Origin: Alistipes communis
Lineage (GTDB): Bacteria; Bacteroidota; Bacteroidia; Bacteroidales; Rikenellaceae
Assembly: GCF_006542665.1 (NCBI RefSeq)
Contig: NZ_AP019735.1
Span: 2,852,001-2,916,000, forward strand
Length of the DNA: 64,000 nucleotides
Direction of reading: 5' to 3'
The first letter of the stretch is position 1. Each line of letters begins with the position of its first letter. A model generated the notes under the pieces. The model was given only the letters and a program-made list of their open reading frames with translations, searched no databases and had not been told where the DNA came from. This document shows, piece after piece, positions 33,129-42,110 of the stretch. The translations under genes were made by a program, and so were the position numbers.

Positions 33129-35078
33129 CTACGCGTCGATATTGGCGTAGGTGGCGTGGCGTTCGATGAACTCGCGCCGGGGCGGCACGTCGTCGCCCAT
33201 GAGCATCGAGAAGACGCGGTCGGCCTCGGCTGCGTTCTCGATCGACACCTGCCGCAGGATGCGCGTATCGGGATTCATCGTGGTCTCCCACAACTGCACG
33301 TCGGACATCTCGCCCAAACCTTTGTAACGCTGGATGTGCACGCCCTTGCCGAATTCGGCCGAGATCTTGTCGCGCTCCTCCTCCGTCCAGCAATAGCGTT
33401 CCTGCTTGCCCTTCTTGACCAGATAGAGCGGCGGGGTAGCGATATAGACGTGGCCGTTCTCGATCAGTTCCTTCATCTTGCGGAAGAAGAACGTCAGCAT
33501 CAGCGTGGCGATGTGGCTTCCATCGACGTCGGCATCGGTCATGATGATGATCTTGTCGTAACGCAACTTTTCCAGATTGAGCGCCTTGCTGTCCTCCTCC
33601 GTCCCGATCGTGACGCCGAGCGCCTGGAACATGTTCTTGATCTCCTCGTTCTCCCACATCTTGTGCTCCTGCGCCTTCTCCACGTTGAGAATCTTACCGC
33701 GCAGCGGCATGATCGCCTGGAAGTTACGGTCTCGGCCCTGCTTAGCCGTTCCGCCTGCCGAGTCACCCTCGACGAAGAAAATCTCGGCGATCGACCGGTC
33801 GCGGCTCGAACAGTCGGCCAGCTTGCCCGGCAGACCGGCGCCCGACAGCGGCGTCTTGCGCTGCACGGCTTCGCGCGCCTTGCGCGCCGCATGGCGCGCC
33901 TGTGCCGCCAGCACCACCTTGCCCACGATCGCCTTGGCATCCTTCGGATTCTCCTCCAAGTAGTTGGCCAGCGCCTCCGAAACGGCCTGATCTACCGATG
34001 CGGCCACCTCGTCGTTGCCCAGTTTGGTCTTGGTCTGCCCCTCGAACTGCGGCTCGGCGACCTTCACCGAAATGACGGCCGTAAGCCCCTCGCGGAAGTC
34101 GTCGCCGCTGATGTCGAACTTCAACTTGGCGAGCATCCCCGAATCGTCGGCGTACTTTTTGAGCGTACGCGTCAGCGCCCGGCGGAAGCCCGTGAGGTGC
34201 GTACCGCCTTCGATCGTATTGATGTTGTTGACATACGAATGGACGTTCTCCGAGAACGAATCGTTGTACTGCATGGCCACTTCGACCGGCACGCCGTTCT
34301 TTTCGGTATCGAGATAGATGATCGATTCGATGATCGGCTCGCCGCGCGTGGCGTCGAGATATTGCACGAACTCCTTCAAACCGTCTTTCGAATGGAAGGT
34401 CTCGCTGAGGTAACCTCCCTGCTCGTCCTTCACCCGCTTGTCGGTGATCGTGAGCTGAATACCCTTGTTCAGGAACGCCAGTTCGCGCAGGCGGTTCGAC
34501 AGAATTTCGTACTTGTACTCCGTCGTATGCGTGAAAATCTCGCCGTCGGGTTTGAAAGTGATCGTCGTACCGCGGTCCGAACATTCGCCGACGATCTCCA
34601 ATTTGGAGGTGGGCACGCCCTTGCTGAACGTCTCGCGGTATATCTTGCCGTCGCGATGCACTTCGGCGATCAGCAGCGTCGACAGGGCGTTGACGCACGA
34701 CACGCCGACGCCGTGCAGACCGCCCGACACCTTGTAACTGCCCTTGTCGAACTTACCGCCTGCATGGAGCACGGTCAGCACGACCTCCAACGCCGACCGG
34801 CCCTCCTTTTCGTGGTAGTCGGTCGGGATGCCGCGGCCGTTGTCCCGCACGGAGACCGAACCGTCTTCGTTGATCGTCACTTCGATATCCGTGCAATAGC
34901 CGGCCAACGCCTCGTCGATCGAGTTGTCGACCACCTCGTATACCAGGTGATGGAGTCCCTTCTCGCCGATGTCGCCGATGTACATGGCCGGACGCTTGCG
35001 CACGGCCTCCAGCCCTTCCAGCACCTGGATGCTCGACGCGGAATACTCCTTTTCCGGTCTGTTCACTTCTTCACTCAT
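33129..35078 (-). CDS. gyrB: DNA gyrase subunit B
   Basis: A 649-residue type II topoisomerase subunit. The GHKL ATPase shows EVVDNSIDEALAG (metal-binding Asn), the DNGRGIP motif and the GGLHGVGVSCVNAL lid. The transducer has the QTKTKL switch lysine. The TOPRIM domain has EGDSAGG with catalytic Glu and the DADVDGSHI metal site. The end MGDDVPPRREFIE is typical. The length is that of the Bacteroidetes form, lacking the ~165-residue insert of enterobacterial GyrB. ParE is excluded less firmly, but PLRGKILNVEKA fits GyrB. Confidence 0.95.
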   Translation of the reverse strand: MSEEVNRPEKEYSASSIQVLEGLEAVRKRPAMYIGDIGEKGLHHLVYEVVDNSIDEALAGYCTDIEVTINEDGSVSVRDNGRGIPTDYHEKEGRSALEVVLTVLHAGGKFDKGSYKVSGGLHGVGVSCVNALSTLLIAEVHRDGKIYRETFSKGVPTSKLEIVGECSDRGTTITFKPDGEIFTHTTEYKYEILSNRLRELAFLNKGIQLTITDKRVKDEQGGYLSETFHSKDGLKEFVQYLDATRGEPIIESIIYLDTEKNGVPVEVAMQYNDSFSENVHSYVNNINTIEGGTHLTGFRRALTRTLKKYADDSGMLAKLKFDISGDDFREGLTAVISVKVAEPQFEGQTKTKLGNDEVAASVDQAVSEALANYLEENPKDAKAIVGKVVLAAQARHAARKAREAVQRKTPLSGAGLPGKLADCSSRDRSIAEIFFVEGDSAGGTAKQGRDRNFQAIMPLRGKILNVEKAQEHKMWENEEIKNMFQALGVTIGTEEDSKALNLEKLRYDKIIIMTDADVDGSHIATLMLTFFFRKMKELIENGHVYIATPPLYLVKKGKQERYCWTEEERDKISAEFGKGVHIQRYKGLGEMSDVQLWETTMNPDTRILRQVSIENAAEADRVFSMLMGDDVPPRREFIERHATYANIDA

Positions 35079-35101
35079 TCCTATATTGTTAAATTAACGT
35101 A

Positions 35102-35109
35102 CAAATATA
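35102..35109 (-). promoter_or_regulatory. -7 promoter box of gyrB
   Basis: TATATTTG on the minus strand, 23 nt before the ATG. Confidence 0.5.
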
Positions 35110-35166
35110 CGATTTTTTTGCGATACCTGCAAGCCTCCGGACAAGATCGGCGGGCTTTTCGCAGGG

Positions 35167-35910
35167 TCAAATCCGCCCCAGAAGCGCCTGCATGTCGACC
35201 TCCTTGACGCGCCCTTTTTCGAAGACGAGCGTGCGGGCCGGATACTCCTCGATGAGATTCGTGTTGTGCGTCGACATCACCACCGCACAACCGCTCCGCG
35301 CGATCGTGAGGAACAACCGCATGATCCCGTCGGCCGTCACGGGATCGAGGTTTCCCGTCGGTTCGTCGGCCAGCAGCAGGCGGGGCTTGTTGAGCAGGGC
35401 GCGGGCGATCACCAGGCGTTGCTGCTCTCCGCCCGAAAGCTCGAACGGCATCTTGTAGTGCTTGGCTTCCAGCCCGACCAGTTGCAGTACTTCGTCGATA
35501 CGGCGTCGGATTTCCGCTTCGGCTCGCCAGCCTGTGGCCCGCATCACGTAGTAGAGGTTCTGGAACACGTTGCGGTCGGTCAACAACTGATAGTCCTGGA
35601 AGACGATGCCGATCTTCCGGCGCAGATAGGGTATCTGCCGGCGGCGCAGTTTCCGCAGATCGAAACCCACGACGCACCCTTCGCCGACCAAGAGCTGGAC
35701 ATCCGCATACAATGTTTTCAGCAAGGTACTCTTTCCGCTCCCCACACGGCCGATCAGATAGACGAACTCGCCCTCTTCGACCGAGAAGTCGACCTCCGAA
35801 AGTACCAGCTCGCCCGAGCGCACCAGCCGTTCGGCCGACTGCCTGCCGAACGGATTTTCGGCATGATAGATCGCGACGTCCCGCAACTCGATAACGCGTT
35901 TTCCGCTCAT
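35167..35910 (-). CDS. ftsE: FtsE-type ABC ATPase
   Basis: A 247-residue ATP-binding subunit. Walker A is LIGRVGSGKST, the Q-loop is VFQDYQLL, the ABC signature is LSGGEQQRLVIARALL and Walker B is LLLADEPTGNLD; the switch His is in STHNTNLIEEY. FtsE works with the membrane protein FtsX at the division septum, controlling peptidoglycan hydrolases. FtsX is not adjacent, which is common in Bacteroidetes, so a LolD/MacB-like ATPase remains possible. The N-terminal extension (NPFGRQSAERLVRSGELV) is longer than in E. coli FtsE. Confidence 0.8.
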   Translation of the reverse strand: MSGKRVIELRDVAIYHAENPFGRQSAERLVRSGELVLSEVDFSVEEGEFVYLIGRVGSGKSTLLKTLYADVQLLVGEGCVVGFDLRKLRRRQIPYLRRKIGIVFQDYQLLTDRNVFQNLYYVMRATGWRAEAEIRRRIDEVLQLVGLEAKHYKMPFELSGGEQQRLVIARALLNKPRLLLADEPTGNLDPVTADGIMRLFLTIARSGCAVVMSTHNTNLIEEYPARTLVFEKGRVKEVDMQALLGRI

Positions 35911-35937
35911 AAACAGCTTCCTTAGTTAAAACAAGGT

Positions 35938-35945
35938 CAAAGATA
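35938..35945 (-). promoter_or_regulatory. -7 promoter box of the FtsE-type gene
   Basis: TATCTTTG on the minus strand, 27 nt before the ATG. Confidence 0.5.
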
Positions 35946-36042
35946 ATGTTTTTTCGCGGGATCGGGGATGTTTCTCCGCAAAAAAAGCGCCGCCTTCGTT
36001 CCGCGTGCCGGCCGGCATGCATTCGGCGATAATGCGGATAAA

Positions 36043-36074
36043 TTTGCTTTTGTCCCCGATTTGTATTATCTTTG
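36043..36074 (+). promoter_or_regulatory. tmRNA promoter
   Basis: TTTG (36043-36046) and TATCTTTG (36067-36074) with a 20-nt spacer, 47 nt before the mature 5' end. Confidence 0.75.
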
Positions 36075-36121
36075 CATTGTATTTCAATGGAACTTTCCCG
36101 CGAAAGTCCCGTCCGAGAAGA

Positions 36122-36525
36122 GGGGATGACCGGTTTTGACAGCAGGTAGAGTTCGATTGTAAGCACGTCGAGCGCTGTGCGGCAGCTCGTAAATCCCGAC
36201 GCTCAACGTACAAATGGCAACAACAGCTATGCACTCGCTGCCTAATTTTCAGAGAAAATTGGCTTAATCGCCGGGCCCAAGGAGGTTCGGCGACGAGTAT
36301 CCCGAAGGGTAGTTCCGCTCTTTAACCGCTCTTCATACGGGGTATCGTTCATTTAGAGATAGTACGGTGCAACGCCTCGGGCGCCGTGCGAAACAAAGAG
36401 GCTGGGACTTGGGTTAGGCCGCCGCCTGCCGGGCTCAAGTAGAAGGACGAAACGGTCGGCTAAACGTGTAGAAAGCAGTTGGGTTCCTTGTTTGGACGCG
36501 GGTTCGACTCCCGCCATCTCCACCA
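36122..36525 (+). ncRNA. ssrA: Transfer-messenger RNA (tmRNA), ribosome rescue
   Basis: A 404-nt RNA beginning GGGGATGACCGG and ending in the T-arm GGGTTCGACTCCC and CATCTCCACCA. The acceptor stem is 36122-36128 with 36515-36521 (one G-T pair), and CCA is encoded. The tag reading frame is at 36216-36245: GNNSYALAA then TAA, possibly with one or two more residues at its start. The ending ALAA is the standard degron. tmRNA frees stalled ribosomes and marks the peptide for proteolysis with SmpB. A strong terminator follows. Confidence 0.97.
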
Positions 36526-36547
36526 AAGTACCGGAAACGAAAAGTGC

Positions 36548-36584
36548 AAAACCCTGCAAAATATTCATTTGCAGGGTTTTGTGT
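36548..36584 (+). terminator. tmRNA terminator
   Basis: A 13-bp perfect stem (36548-36560 with 36568-36580) with a 7-nt loop, followed by GTGTTTTC. Confidence 0.85.
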
Positions 36585-36830
36585 TTTCAAGAACAACGCC
36601 GCAAAATGTAAAAAAACGCATATTACCTGTGGTCTATTCGGACTGCCCTTTTTCCCATCGCTATATAGGGTCTCATACAGTGCCGTCCCGTAGGATATTG
36701 GCTGTTTTTGACCGGTTCCTTCCTGCCGTCCGAACAGGCCGCCGGCAACTGACGATATATCGTTTTTTCATTTTCGCGGAATGCTTTTACGGATTATCGA
36801 CCGACAGGGAAAACATTCCGGCCGGGAATC
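36585..36830. other. Non-coding stretch downstream of tmRNA
   Basis: No gene seen. A 133-codon open frame (36479-36880) runs through it but starts inside tmRNA and does not look coding. Confidence 0.5.
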
Positions 36831-36840
36831 TGTATTTTTG

Positions 36841-36940
36841 GGGCTGGCTCGCCCGAAACGGGATCGACTGCCCGATGTGAATTTCGTCGAAGCGCGACGA
36901 TAAAAGAAGAGGAGGACGGATAAGTCCTCCTCTCTTTTTC
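36841..36940 (+). ncRNA. Candidate small RNA of about 100 nt
   Basis: TATTTTTG at 36833-36840 is followed by three successive hairpins: CCCG/CGGG (36852-36862), TCGTCG/CGACGA (36884-36900) and a terminator stem (36909-36917 with 36924-36932) ending in TCTTTTTC. There is no plausible start codon and open frame inside. A promoter-like box, structure and terminator in a 100-nt block fit an sRNA. There is no -33 element, and I cannot match it to a known family. Confidence 0.35.
36909..36940 (+). terminator. Terminator of the candidate small RNA
   Basis: A 9-bp perfect stem with a 6-nt loop and TCTTTTTC on the plus strand. Confidence 0.75.
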
Positions 36941-37062
36941 AGTTCGGGATATGGCGTATGGAAAGGCGTACGGCACATTCAATGCAAAGCCATTCGGAAG
37001 GGCCTCCGGAATCACTCCGTCCGTCCACCGATCTCTTTCTTCCGCGACGTCGCCGGACGGAG

Positions 37063-37656
37063 TTACCTGATCGTAAAACCGAACGACACGCCTACCTTCG
37101 TCGGTCCGAAGTAGTTCTTATGCCCCCGACCGAGGTGACGTCCGCATTTCTTCCAAACGTAGCGGTCGTAATCCGAACGAAGATAGCCCAAAGCTGCCGT
37201 AGCCTCGACGCTCCAATTTTTTCCGAGGGGCCATCTGTACCCGTATGCCACACCCGCCCCATACAGGGCCCCCTGGTATCTCCGGTCGCTCATGCCCAGA
37301 AACTTCATGCCTCCGACATTGAAATCGGCATACAGAAGATGCACGCCCAGAAAATGCCCTTCGAAACGGTTGCGGAACCAATGCCGGATTTCGGGTTGTA
37401 TCATCCAGAATTTGAATTTCCGATTGTCGCTGAATGTCCAGGGATTATATCCCGCATCGATCTCGAACGTAATCCTCGGAGTCAACCCCATCTCAAAACC
37501 TGCATTGAGGGACGCGGTAGTCCAATAAAGCGCATTCGTCTTGACTTCCAGCAGGGGAAGAGCCGCCTCCGGTTCGGCCGGTGGTTCCTGGGCAGCAGCC
37601 CTGCCTCCCGATACGACTCCCAAACACAGCGAAATACAGAATATATACCTCTTCAT
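37063..37656 (-). CDS. DUF3575-family outer-membrane-like protein of the fimbrial operon
   Basis: A 197-residue protein with a signal peptide (FCISLCLGVVSGGRAAAQ). The mature part (EVKTNALYWTTASLNAGFEM, ITFEIDAGYNPWTF, IRHWFRNRFEGHFLGVHLLY) shows alternating hydrophobic/aromatic strands and ends in GVSFGFTIR. This is the pattern of DUF3575 small beta-barrels that lie in Bacteroidetes fimbrial loci. It probably sits in the outer membrane and may help assemble or anchor fimbriae. The start at 37656 was chosen over an ATG at 37755 because it begins a clean signal peptide. It is the last gene of the four-gene operon. Confidence 0.82.
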   Translation of the reverse strand: MKRYIFCISLCLGVVSGGRAAAQEPPAEPEAALPLLEVKTNALYWTTASLNAGFEMGLTPRITFEIDAGYNPWTFSDNRKFKFWMIQPEIRHWFRNRFEGHFLGVHLLYADFNVGGMKFLGMSDRRYQGALYGAGVAYGYRWPLGKNWSVEATAALGYLRSDYDRYVWKKCGRHLGRGHKNYFGPTKVGVSFGFTIR

Positions 37657-37715
37657 CCTTTCGTTTTTTATCTCCCAGTTTACATACGGCGAACGGCCGC
37701 AGCCGCCGTGGACAC

Positions 37716-39998
37716 TCATTCCTGCTCGCATACCTGCTCCACGATCCAGGCCCACAAGTTGGCAGTCAACCGGTCGAAATCCGACGTTACAGATCCATTC
37801 GCATTGGCCTGAGAACTCAATCGTCCGTTCTGATTCAAATTGGCGTCGCCATGATATACGATGCGATCCTGACGGTTGACCCCGACGATCATCGCCTTTT
37901 CATAGCCGACCGCATCGCTGACCACCAACGGAGTCACCCCCGCCGGATAATTCAAACAATAGCCCGCATAATCGTCGGCTCGCGCGATCGGCGCATTCTC
38001 GGCTACCGTACCGAAGGGCGAAGTGAAGAACCGTCTATTGCCGTCCGTCTGCGCCGCCCGCTTGAACTTACCCCCGACGGCCGGACTCTGGTTATAGTAC
38101 TTCCACGTCCCGTCCGCAGTCAGGTAGCTGCGTAGATTGGCATTGGTCGCATCGGTGTCGGTACCGACGATCAATACCCGATTCGGACTGCTTCGCAACC
38201 ATGAAAGTACGACCTTGGCCAGTTCGTCCGAGATCGGGCTATTGTAGGTCAGATAGATGACGTCCTGAGTATTGATCGTATTCTTCACGTTCTGGAATAT
38301 ATCGGAGCCGGAACCCGTACTCGTAGTCTGTATCTCCGCACGGGATGCCTCCATGAAGGAGAATCCCCCGACGATCACCGTACCGGAAGGAGAAAAGTTC
38401 TTCGCATTGTCCAATATCCTACGCAGCGGCTGTCCGCTCGCCGCAGCGGGATTGTTCGTCCCGAACGACCCTACCTCCGTGACAGATAACACCCGAATGA
38501 AACGCTTGCGGTATTTTTCCGGACTCTCCTGCTTTACCGAAACATCCAAAGTCCAGCGACCGGCCGTTATCCTCAATCCGGCCGTCGCCTCGCTCTGCGT
38601 ACGATTGTCCCCTGTCGTGGTAAAGATCAGCCGCGTGACGGTCTCGGCATCATCGGAATTCCGAGCGATCGCGACCGTAAAACCGCCGCTATCCGGCAGT
38701 GAAGCGCCGACACCGGATACTGCGCTACCGACAGGAGTGCCGGAAGTATCCAGCCATTGAATCGCATAGGGTACCGTCGTCTGAACATCCACGGTATCGA
38801 CTCTTCCCGCCTGATAGCCCAGCGTCACGTTGCGGGACGACAAGCCGAAATAGTTGTCTCCCTCGAAATACATCTCGGTCGTAAAATTCTCCCACGGACG
38901 TATCTCAGCGACGATGCCCGTCGCACGATTCACGGCCGCCAGCGCAGGATCGCTCCAACCGGGGCCGGTCACCTTCCTGATTCGGAAAACGTACCGGTAA
39001 TTCCTCAATATCTGACCGAACGGATGTCCTTCGAGGCCAGGATTGAAATCTATCCGGTAATAAGTAGGGGAGGACCCTCCGTCGTAATACCCGCCCACGA
39101 CGATGCAGGTCGCCTCGGTCAGCTGAGCCGACGGATCGGTCTCTCCGTCGGCTTCGGGAAGATAGATCCCGGCAATCGAAACGGGATTCGATTCGCCCGC
39201 CGTCGTTACGATCGGAGTCTGCGACTTTACGGCTCCTGCAAATACCGACGGCGCAGCAACCCGAGGGGATTCCTCATCGACGGCTTCGTCGGGTGCGATT
39301 TGGATTTTGTCGTTCGCGCGGTATACGCGGACGCTCTCGATCCGTAGCGGCCGCGAATCCGCCGCCAAGTCCTTCTCCACATCGACCCGGGCTGCCGCAC
39401 GCAGCATCTTGACACTGTAACGGTTCTCCCTGTCAGCTTCCAGTCCGGACGGAATGACGATCTGACCGTACATGGGCAGACTCCGTAGGGATTCTCCGAA
39501 CGAACATCCCGTTCCGGCTTTGACATCGGCTTCCGAATTGCCCGGCGAAGGCGCGTAAACGGCAAACGCATCGCCGTAATTGCCGACCAGCATCAGTTTG
39601 ACCGGATTGGGTGTACTGAGGAGTTTGGCTTGAAACAGAACGCCGGTGCCGCTCGATTGGAGTTGTTCCGCTTCCACCATATAGTGATACGCATATCCGC
39701 TTTCGTTCCGTTCGAATACGAGTATCCTCATCTCCTCGATCCGATTTTCCGTCTCGTCGGATGCCTTTTCGACTTTCGTGCGCTTCTCGGGGAAGGCCGA
39801 TTGCGGCAAACTAACCGTCAGGCGTATCGGTACTCCGCCGTCCGGATAACGTTCCAACACATCTCCATCCGGAAACGTCTGCGCACAGGCCGCGAAGAAC
39901 AGGCAAAGTACCGACAGTGCGATCCCCTGCAACCGACAACGAGCTCTTCGCCTCCCGAAGATCGGGCGATTCCCGTCATTATTTCCATGTTCGTTCAT
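37716..39998 (-). CDS. Large fimbrial lipoprotein with BACON-like and C-terminal Rossmann-like domains
   Basis: A 760-residue lipoprotein (signal LSVLCLFFAACAQ, lipidated Cys in FFAAC). The N-terminal ~330 residues follow the FimA/Mfa fimbrillin pattern (RIEEMRILVFERNESG, LMLVGNYGDAFAVY, GQILRNYRYVFRI). Next is a BACON-like beta domain (SSRNVTLGYQAGRVDTVDV, RITAGRWTLDVSVKQ). The last ~250 residues have alternating beta/alpha segments (FIRVLSVTEVGSFG, DVIYLTYNSPISDELAKVVL, NRVLIVGTDTDATN, RIVYHGDANLNQ), suggesting a Rossmann or glutamine-amidotransferase-like fold. This position in an operon after the Mfa2/FimB gene suits a tip or accessory subunit. Start at 39998; an ATG at 40031 would overlap the previous gene. 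Confidence 0.7.
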   Translation of the reverse strand: MNEHGNNDGNRPIFGRRRARCRLQGIALSVLCLFFAACAQTFPDGDVLERYPDGGVPIRLTVSLPQSAFPEKRTKVEKASDETENRIEEMRILVFERNESGYAYHYMVEAEQLQSSGTGVLFQAKLLSTPNPVKLMLVGNYGDAFAVYAPSPGNSEADVKAGTGCSFGESLRSLPMYGQIVIPSGLEADRENRYSVKMLRAAARVDVEKDLAADSRPLRIESVRVYRANDKIQIAPDEAVDEESPRVAAPSVFAGAVKSQTPIVTTAGESNPVSIAGIYLPEADGETDPSAQLTEATCIVVGGYYDGGSSPTYYRIDFNPGLEGHPFGQILRNYRYVFRIRKVTGPGWSDPALAAVNRATGIVAEIRPWENFTTEMYFEGDNYFGLSSRNVTLGYQAGRVDTVDVQTTVPYAIQWLDTSGTPVGSAVSGVGASLPDSGGFTVAIARNSDDAETVTRLIFTTTGDNRTQSEATAGLRITAGRWTLDVSVKQESPEKYRKRFIRVLSVTEVGSFGTNNPAAASGQPLRRILDNAKNFSPSGTVIVGGFSFMEASRAEIQTTSTGSGSDIFQNVKNTINTQDVIYLTYNSPISDELAKVVLSWLRSSPNRVLIVGTDTDATNANLRSYLTADGTWKYYNQSPAVGGKFKRAAQTDGNRRFFTSPFGTVAENAPIARADDYAGYCLNYPAGVTPLVVSDAVGYEKAMIVGVNRQDRIVYHGDANLNQNGRLSSQANANGSVTSDFDRLTANLWAWIVEQVCEQE

Positions 39999-40015
39999 CG
40001 TTCGTCCGTTTGTGA

Positions 40016-41029
40016 TTACCAAATATCCCATTGGTATATTTCATTCCAAGGGGTAATCTCCATGCGAATGGAGAGCCCGCCGCCTTCATTCAGCTCAATC
40101 AATAAATTGAGGGTACGGCCCGCCGGCAATGAAATCCGGTCGCCATCGACCTCTGTCACCGAAGCGAGCAGACGATCCGCCGAACGGGCGGACATCCGTT
40201 CATACAGATTCACGATCACCTCGTCCGCCTGCGAATCGGCCTCATCGGTATGAACCAGATTGAACGTTCCGTCGGTCGAGAAATCCCCGTTGTCGCGGAA
40301 CGTGCCCGTTCTGTGTACATGGGCCGTTCCGGAGATCGGATTCCCCGCAAAATCATAACCGTCGTCGGGTATTTCAACCGTGAAATAATAGAGGTCTTCG
40401 GGAGTATTCCGGTCCAATCCCCTGGCGGTGATATGTATCCTCGCATTCTTACGGATCAATGTGATCTCTTCGGAGGCGGCTTCCCCTGTCGGGCCGAGTC
40501 GGGCCCGCCCGAAAAACAGATCGTCCGGCGTATGATGAAACGTATCGTCCTCTTCTATCAGCGAAACGGCCCGGTCTTCGATCCGGCTTCCTGCCGCGGG
40601 AGAATGGAACCGCTGGCCCGTTCCGGCATTGGCCCAGACAACGGCACGGCAACGGCCGGGCGTACCGTCGGGTAACGGAATCGGCGCACGCTTCATGATC
40701 CGCTCTCGGGTTACGGAGATTCGATCGACGAAACGGCCGCCCTGCGAAAACAGGTACAATACGGCACTGCCGGCCTCTCCCGTCTGCGTGATGTCCTGTC
40801 CCGTCGCTTCATCCACGATCTTTAACACGACAAATCTCGTTTCCGCTACCGGAAAACAGTCGCTCCGATCCTCACGGATGCAACCGAAAAGCAGCGGAAG
40901 GAGCATACCGGACAGGAAAAAGCCCCGCGGCCATCCTCTGCGGAACAGATGTCGAACCGTATTCACCACCGTGTCGTTCAAACGATCTGACCCCGTCCCG
41001 AAGAAAGATACTCTTCGGGACGGAATCAT
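40016..41029 (-). CDS. FimB/Mfa2-family fimbrial anchor lipoprotein
   Basis: A 337-residue protein, first ~50 residues containing a long basic n-region and a lipobox (GMLLPLLFGCIREDRSDC). CxREDRxxC just after the lipidated Cys is the signature of the FimB/Mfa2 anchor family. The body forms the family's tandem beta-sandwich (ETRFVVLKIVDEATG, RIHITARGLDRNTPEDLYYF, LNLLIELNEGG). In P. gingivalis this protein anchors the fimbrial shaft to the outer membrane and limits its length. The start codon is only 10 nt after the major subunit stop. The n-region is longer than usual, so a downstream non-ATG start is possible. Confidence 0.85.
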   Translation of the reverse strand: MIPSRRVSFFGTGSDRLNDTVVNTVRHLFRRGWPRGFFLSGMLLPLLFGCIREDRSDCFPVAETRFVVLKIVDEATGQDITQTGEAGSAVLYLFSQGGRFVDRISVTRERIMKRAPIPLPDGTPGRCRAVVWANAGTGQRFHSPAAGSRIEDRAVSLIEEDDTFHHTPDDLFFGRARLGPTGEAASEEITLIRKNARIHITARGLDRNTPEDLYYFTVEIPDDGYDFAGNPISGTAHVHRTGTFRDNGDFSTDGTFNLVHTDEADSQADEVIVNLYERMSARSADRLLASVTEVDGDRISLPAGRTLNLLIELNEGGGLSIRMEITPWNEIYQWDIW

Positions 41030-41039
41030 CCATTTCCTG

Positions 41040-42110
41040 CTACCACTCTACGTCCTGGACGAGTTCCGCAGTCCAGTCCTGCGGCTCGACGGTAATATCG
41101 AGCGACGCCGGATCGGCCGGGACTTCCGGATTGGAGCTACCGCCTCCCAGACGTTTGAGTTTCACATTGACCGTATAGACATAGTTGCGGCGAATGAAAG
41201 TTCCGTCGCTGGATGCTTCGCCTGTTCCCGCCTTGTCGTTGATGCGGAACGGGAAATAGGCGGGCTGCCCGTCATAGGTACCCGCGAGCGTTATGAGCGT
41301 GGTATTACCGTCGTCATTGTCGCTGGGCAAGACATAGAAATAACGGTTGGAATAGTCGCTCGCCGATATGGTCTCCGACAGATAAGCCTTTACGGTACTT
41401 TTATCTCCCGCCATTCCCCCGTAAAACACATCCGGAGTGTAAGCCGCCGAGGGAAGTCCCATCATGGCCGAACCGCGAGCTTTCATGACGATCACCTTGT
41501 TCAGCACGAATTTATCCGGGTCGTGCCCGGGATCCGGAGAAATCGTAACCGTCCCCAATTTGATTTTTGCGGCGATACGGCTGATGGATATGGTTTTCGC
41601 AGCGGTGGAATTGGCCGTGAGCGTTACCATATCCTCTCCACTCATGAAAAGTCCGTTCGTTTCCGGAGATTGGGTGTCCAGATCGATCACATTGCCCGCA
41701 TCGGCGAACCAACTGTAATTGATGCCGTCCGGAAAGGTGACGGAGGAAGGAACGTTCGCCACCACCACGACTCTCTTCTCCCCGGCGAGCAATCCGGAGA
41801 TCGTCGCGGAGAGACTCGGTGCGGCGAGCGTTTGCCGCTTGTCCAGCGTACCGTTGGCGTTAAACACGAATACCGTCGCATTCTTGACCGTATTTTCGGC
41901 CTTTTCCAGCTCATCCGCATCTTCCGGCGGAGCGACGGCTTTGGTGCGGGGCGCCTGACCGTTCAGCGTAACGGTCAGTGAGGCAGTCTCCTCGGAAAGA
42001 GTTTTCTCCGTGTCGTCTTTGCTACAAGAGACCGACAACGATGCAGAGGCTAAAATACAGGTGAATATCGCCAAGAGGCCTCTTTTCCCGACATTGATGC
42101 TTGTTCCCAT
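41040..42110 (-). CDS. Major fimbrial subunit, Mfa1/FimA-type lipoprotein precursor
   Basis: A 356-residue precursor: lipoprotein signal (LLAIFTCILASASLSVSC) and an N-terminal beta-domain (ASLTVTLNGQAPRTKA) with the early strand that is removed by a gingipain-like protease so that donor-strand exchange can take place. ATVFVFNANGTLDKRQTL, VVANVPSSVTF and RNYVYTVNVKLKRLGG match the fimbrillin family. The C-terminus ends SLDITVEPQDWTAELVQDVEW-like, where the last strand is the donor that inserts in the next subunit. Start at 42110 was selected over an ATG at 42182 which adds an unlikely extension. It heads the operon. Confidence 0.85.
   Translation of the reverse strand: MGTSINVGKRGLLAIFTCILASASLSVSCSKDDTEKTLSEETASLTVTLNGQAPRTKAVAPPEDADELEKAENTVKNATVFVFNANGTLDKRQTLAAPSLSATISGLLAGEKRVVVVANVPSSVTFPDGINYSWFADAGNVIDLDTQSPETNGLFMSGEDMVTLTANSTAAKTISISRIAAKIKLGTVTISPDPGHDPDKFVLNKVIVMKARGSAMMGLPSAAYTPDVFYGGMAGDKSTVKAYLSETISASDYSNRYFYVLPSDNDDGNTTLITLAGTYDGQPAYFPFRINDKAGTGEASSDGTFIRRNYVYTVNVKLKRLGGGSSNPEVPADPASLDITVEPQDWTAELVQDVEW

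Noticed and set aside
36479..36880. A 133-codon open frame downstream of tmRNA
   Set aside because: It starts in the T-arm of tmRNA and runs through its terminator; no family match.
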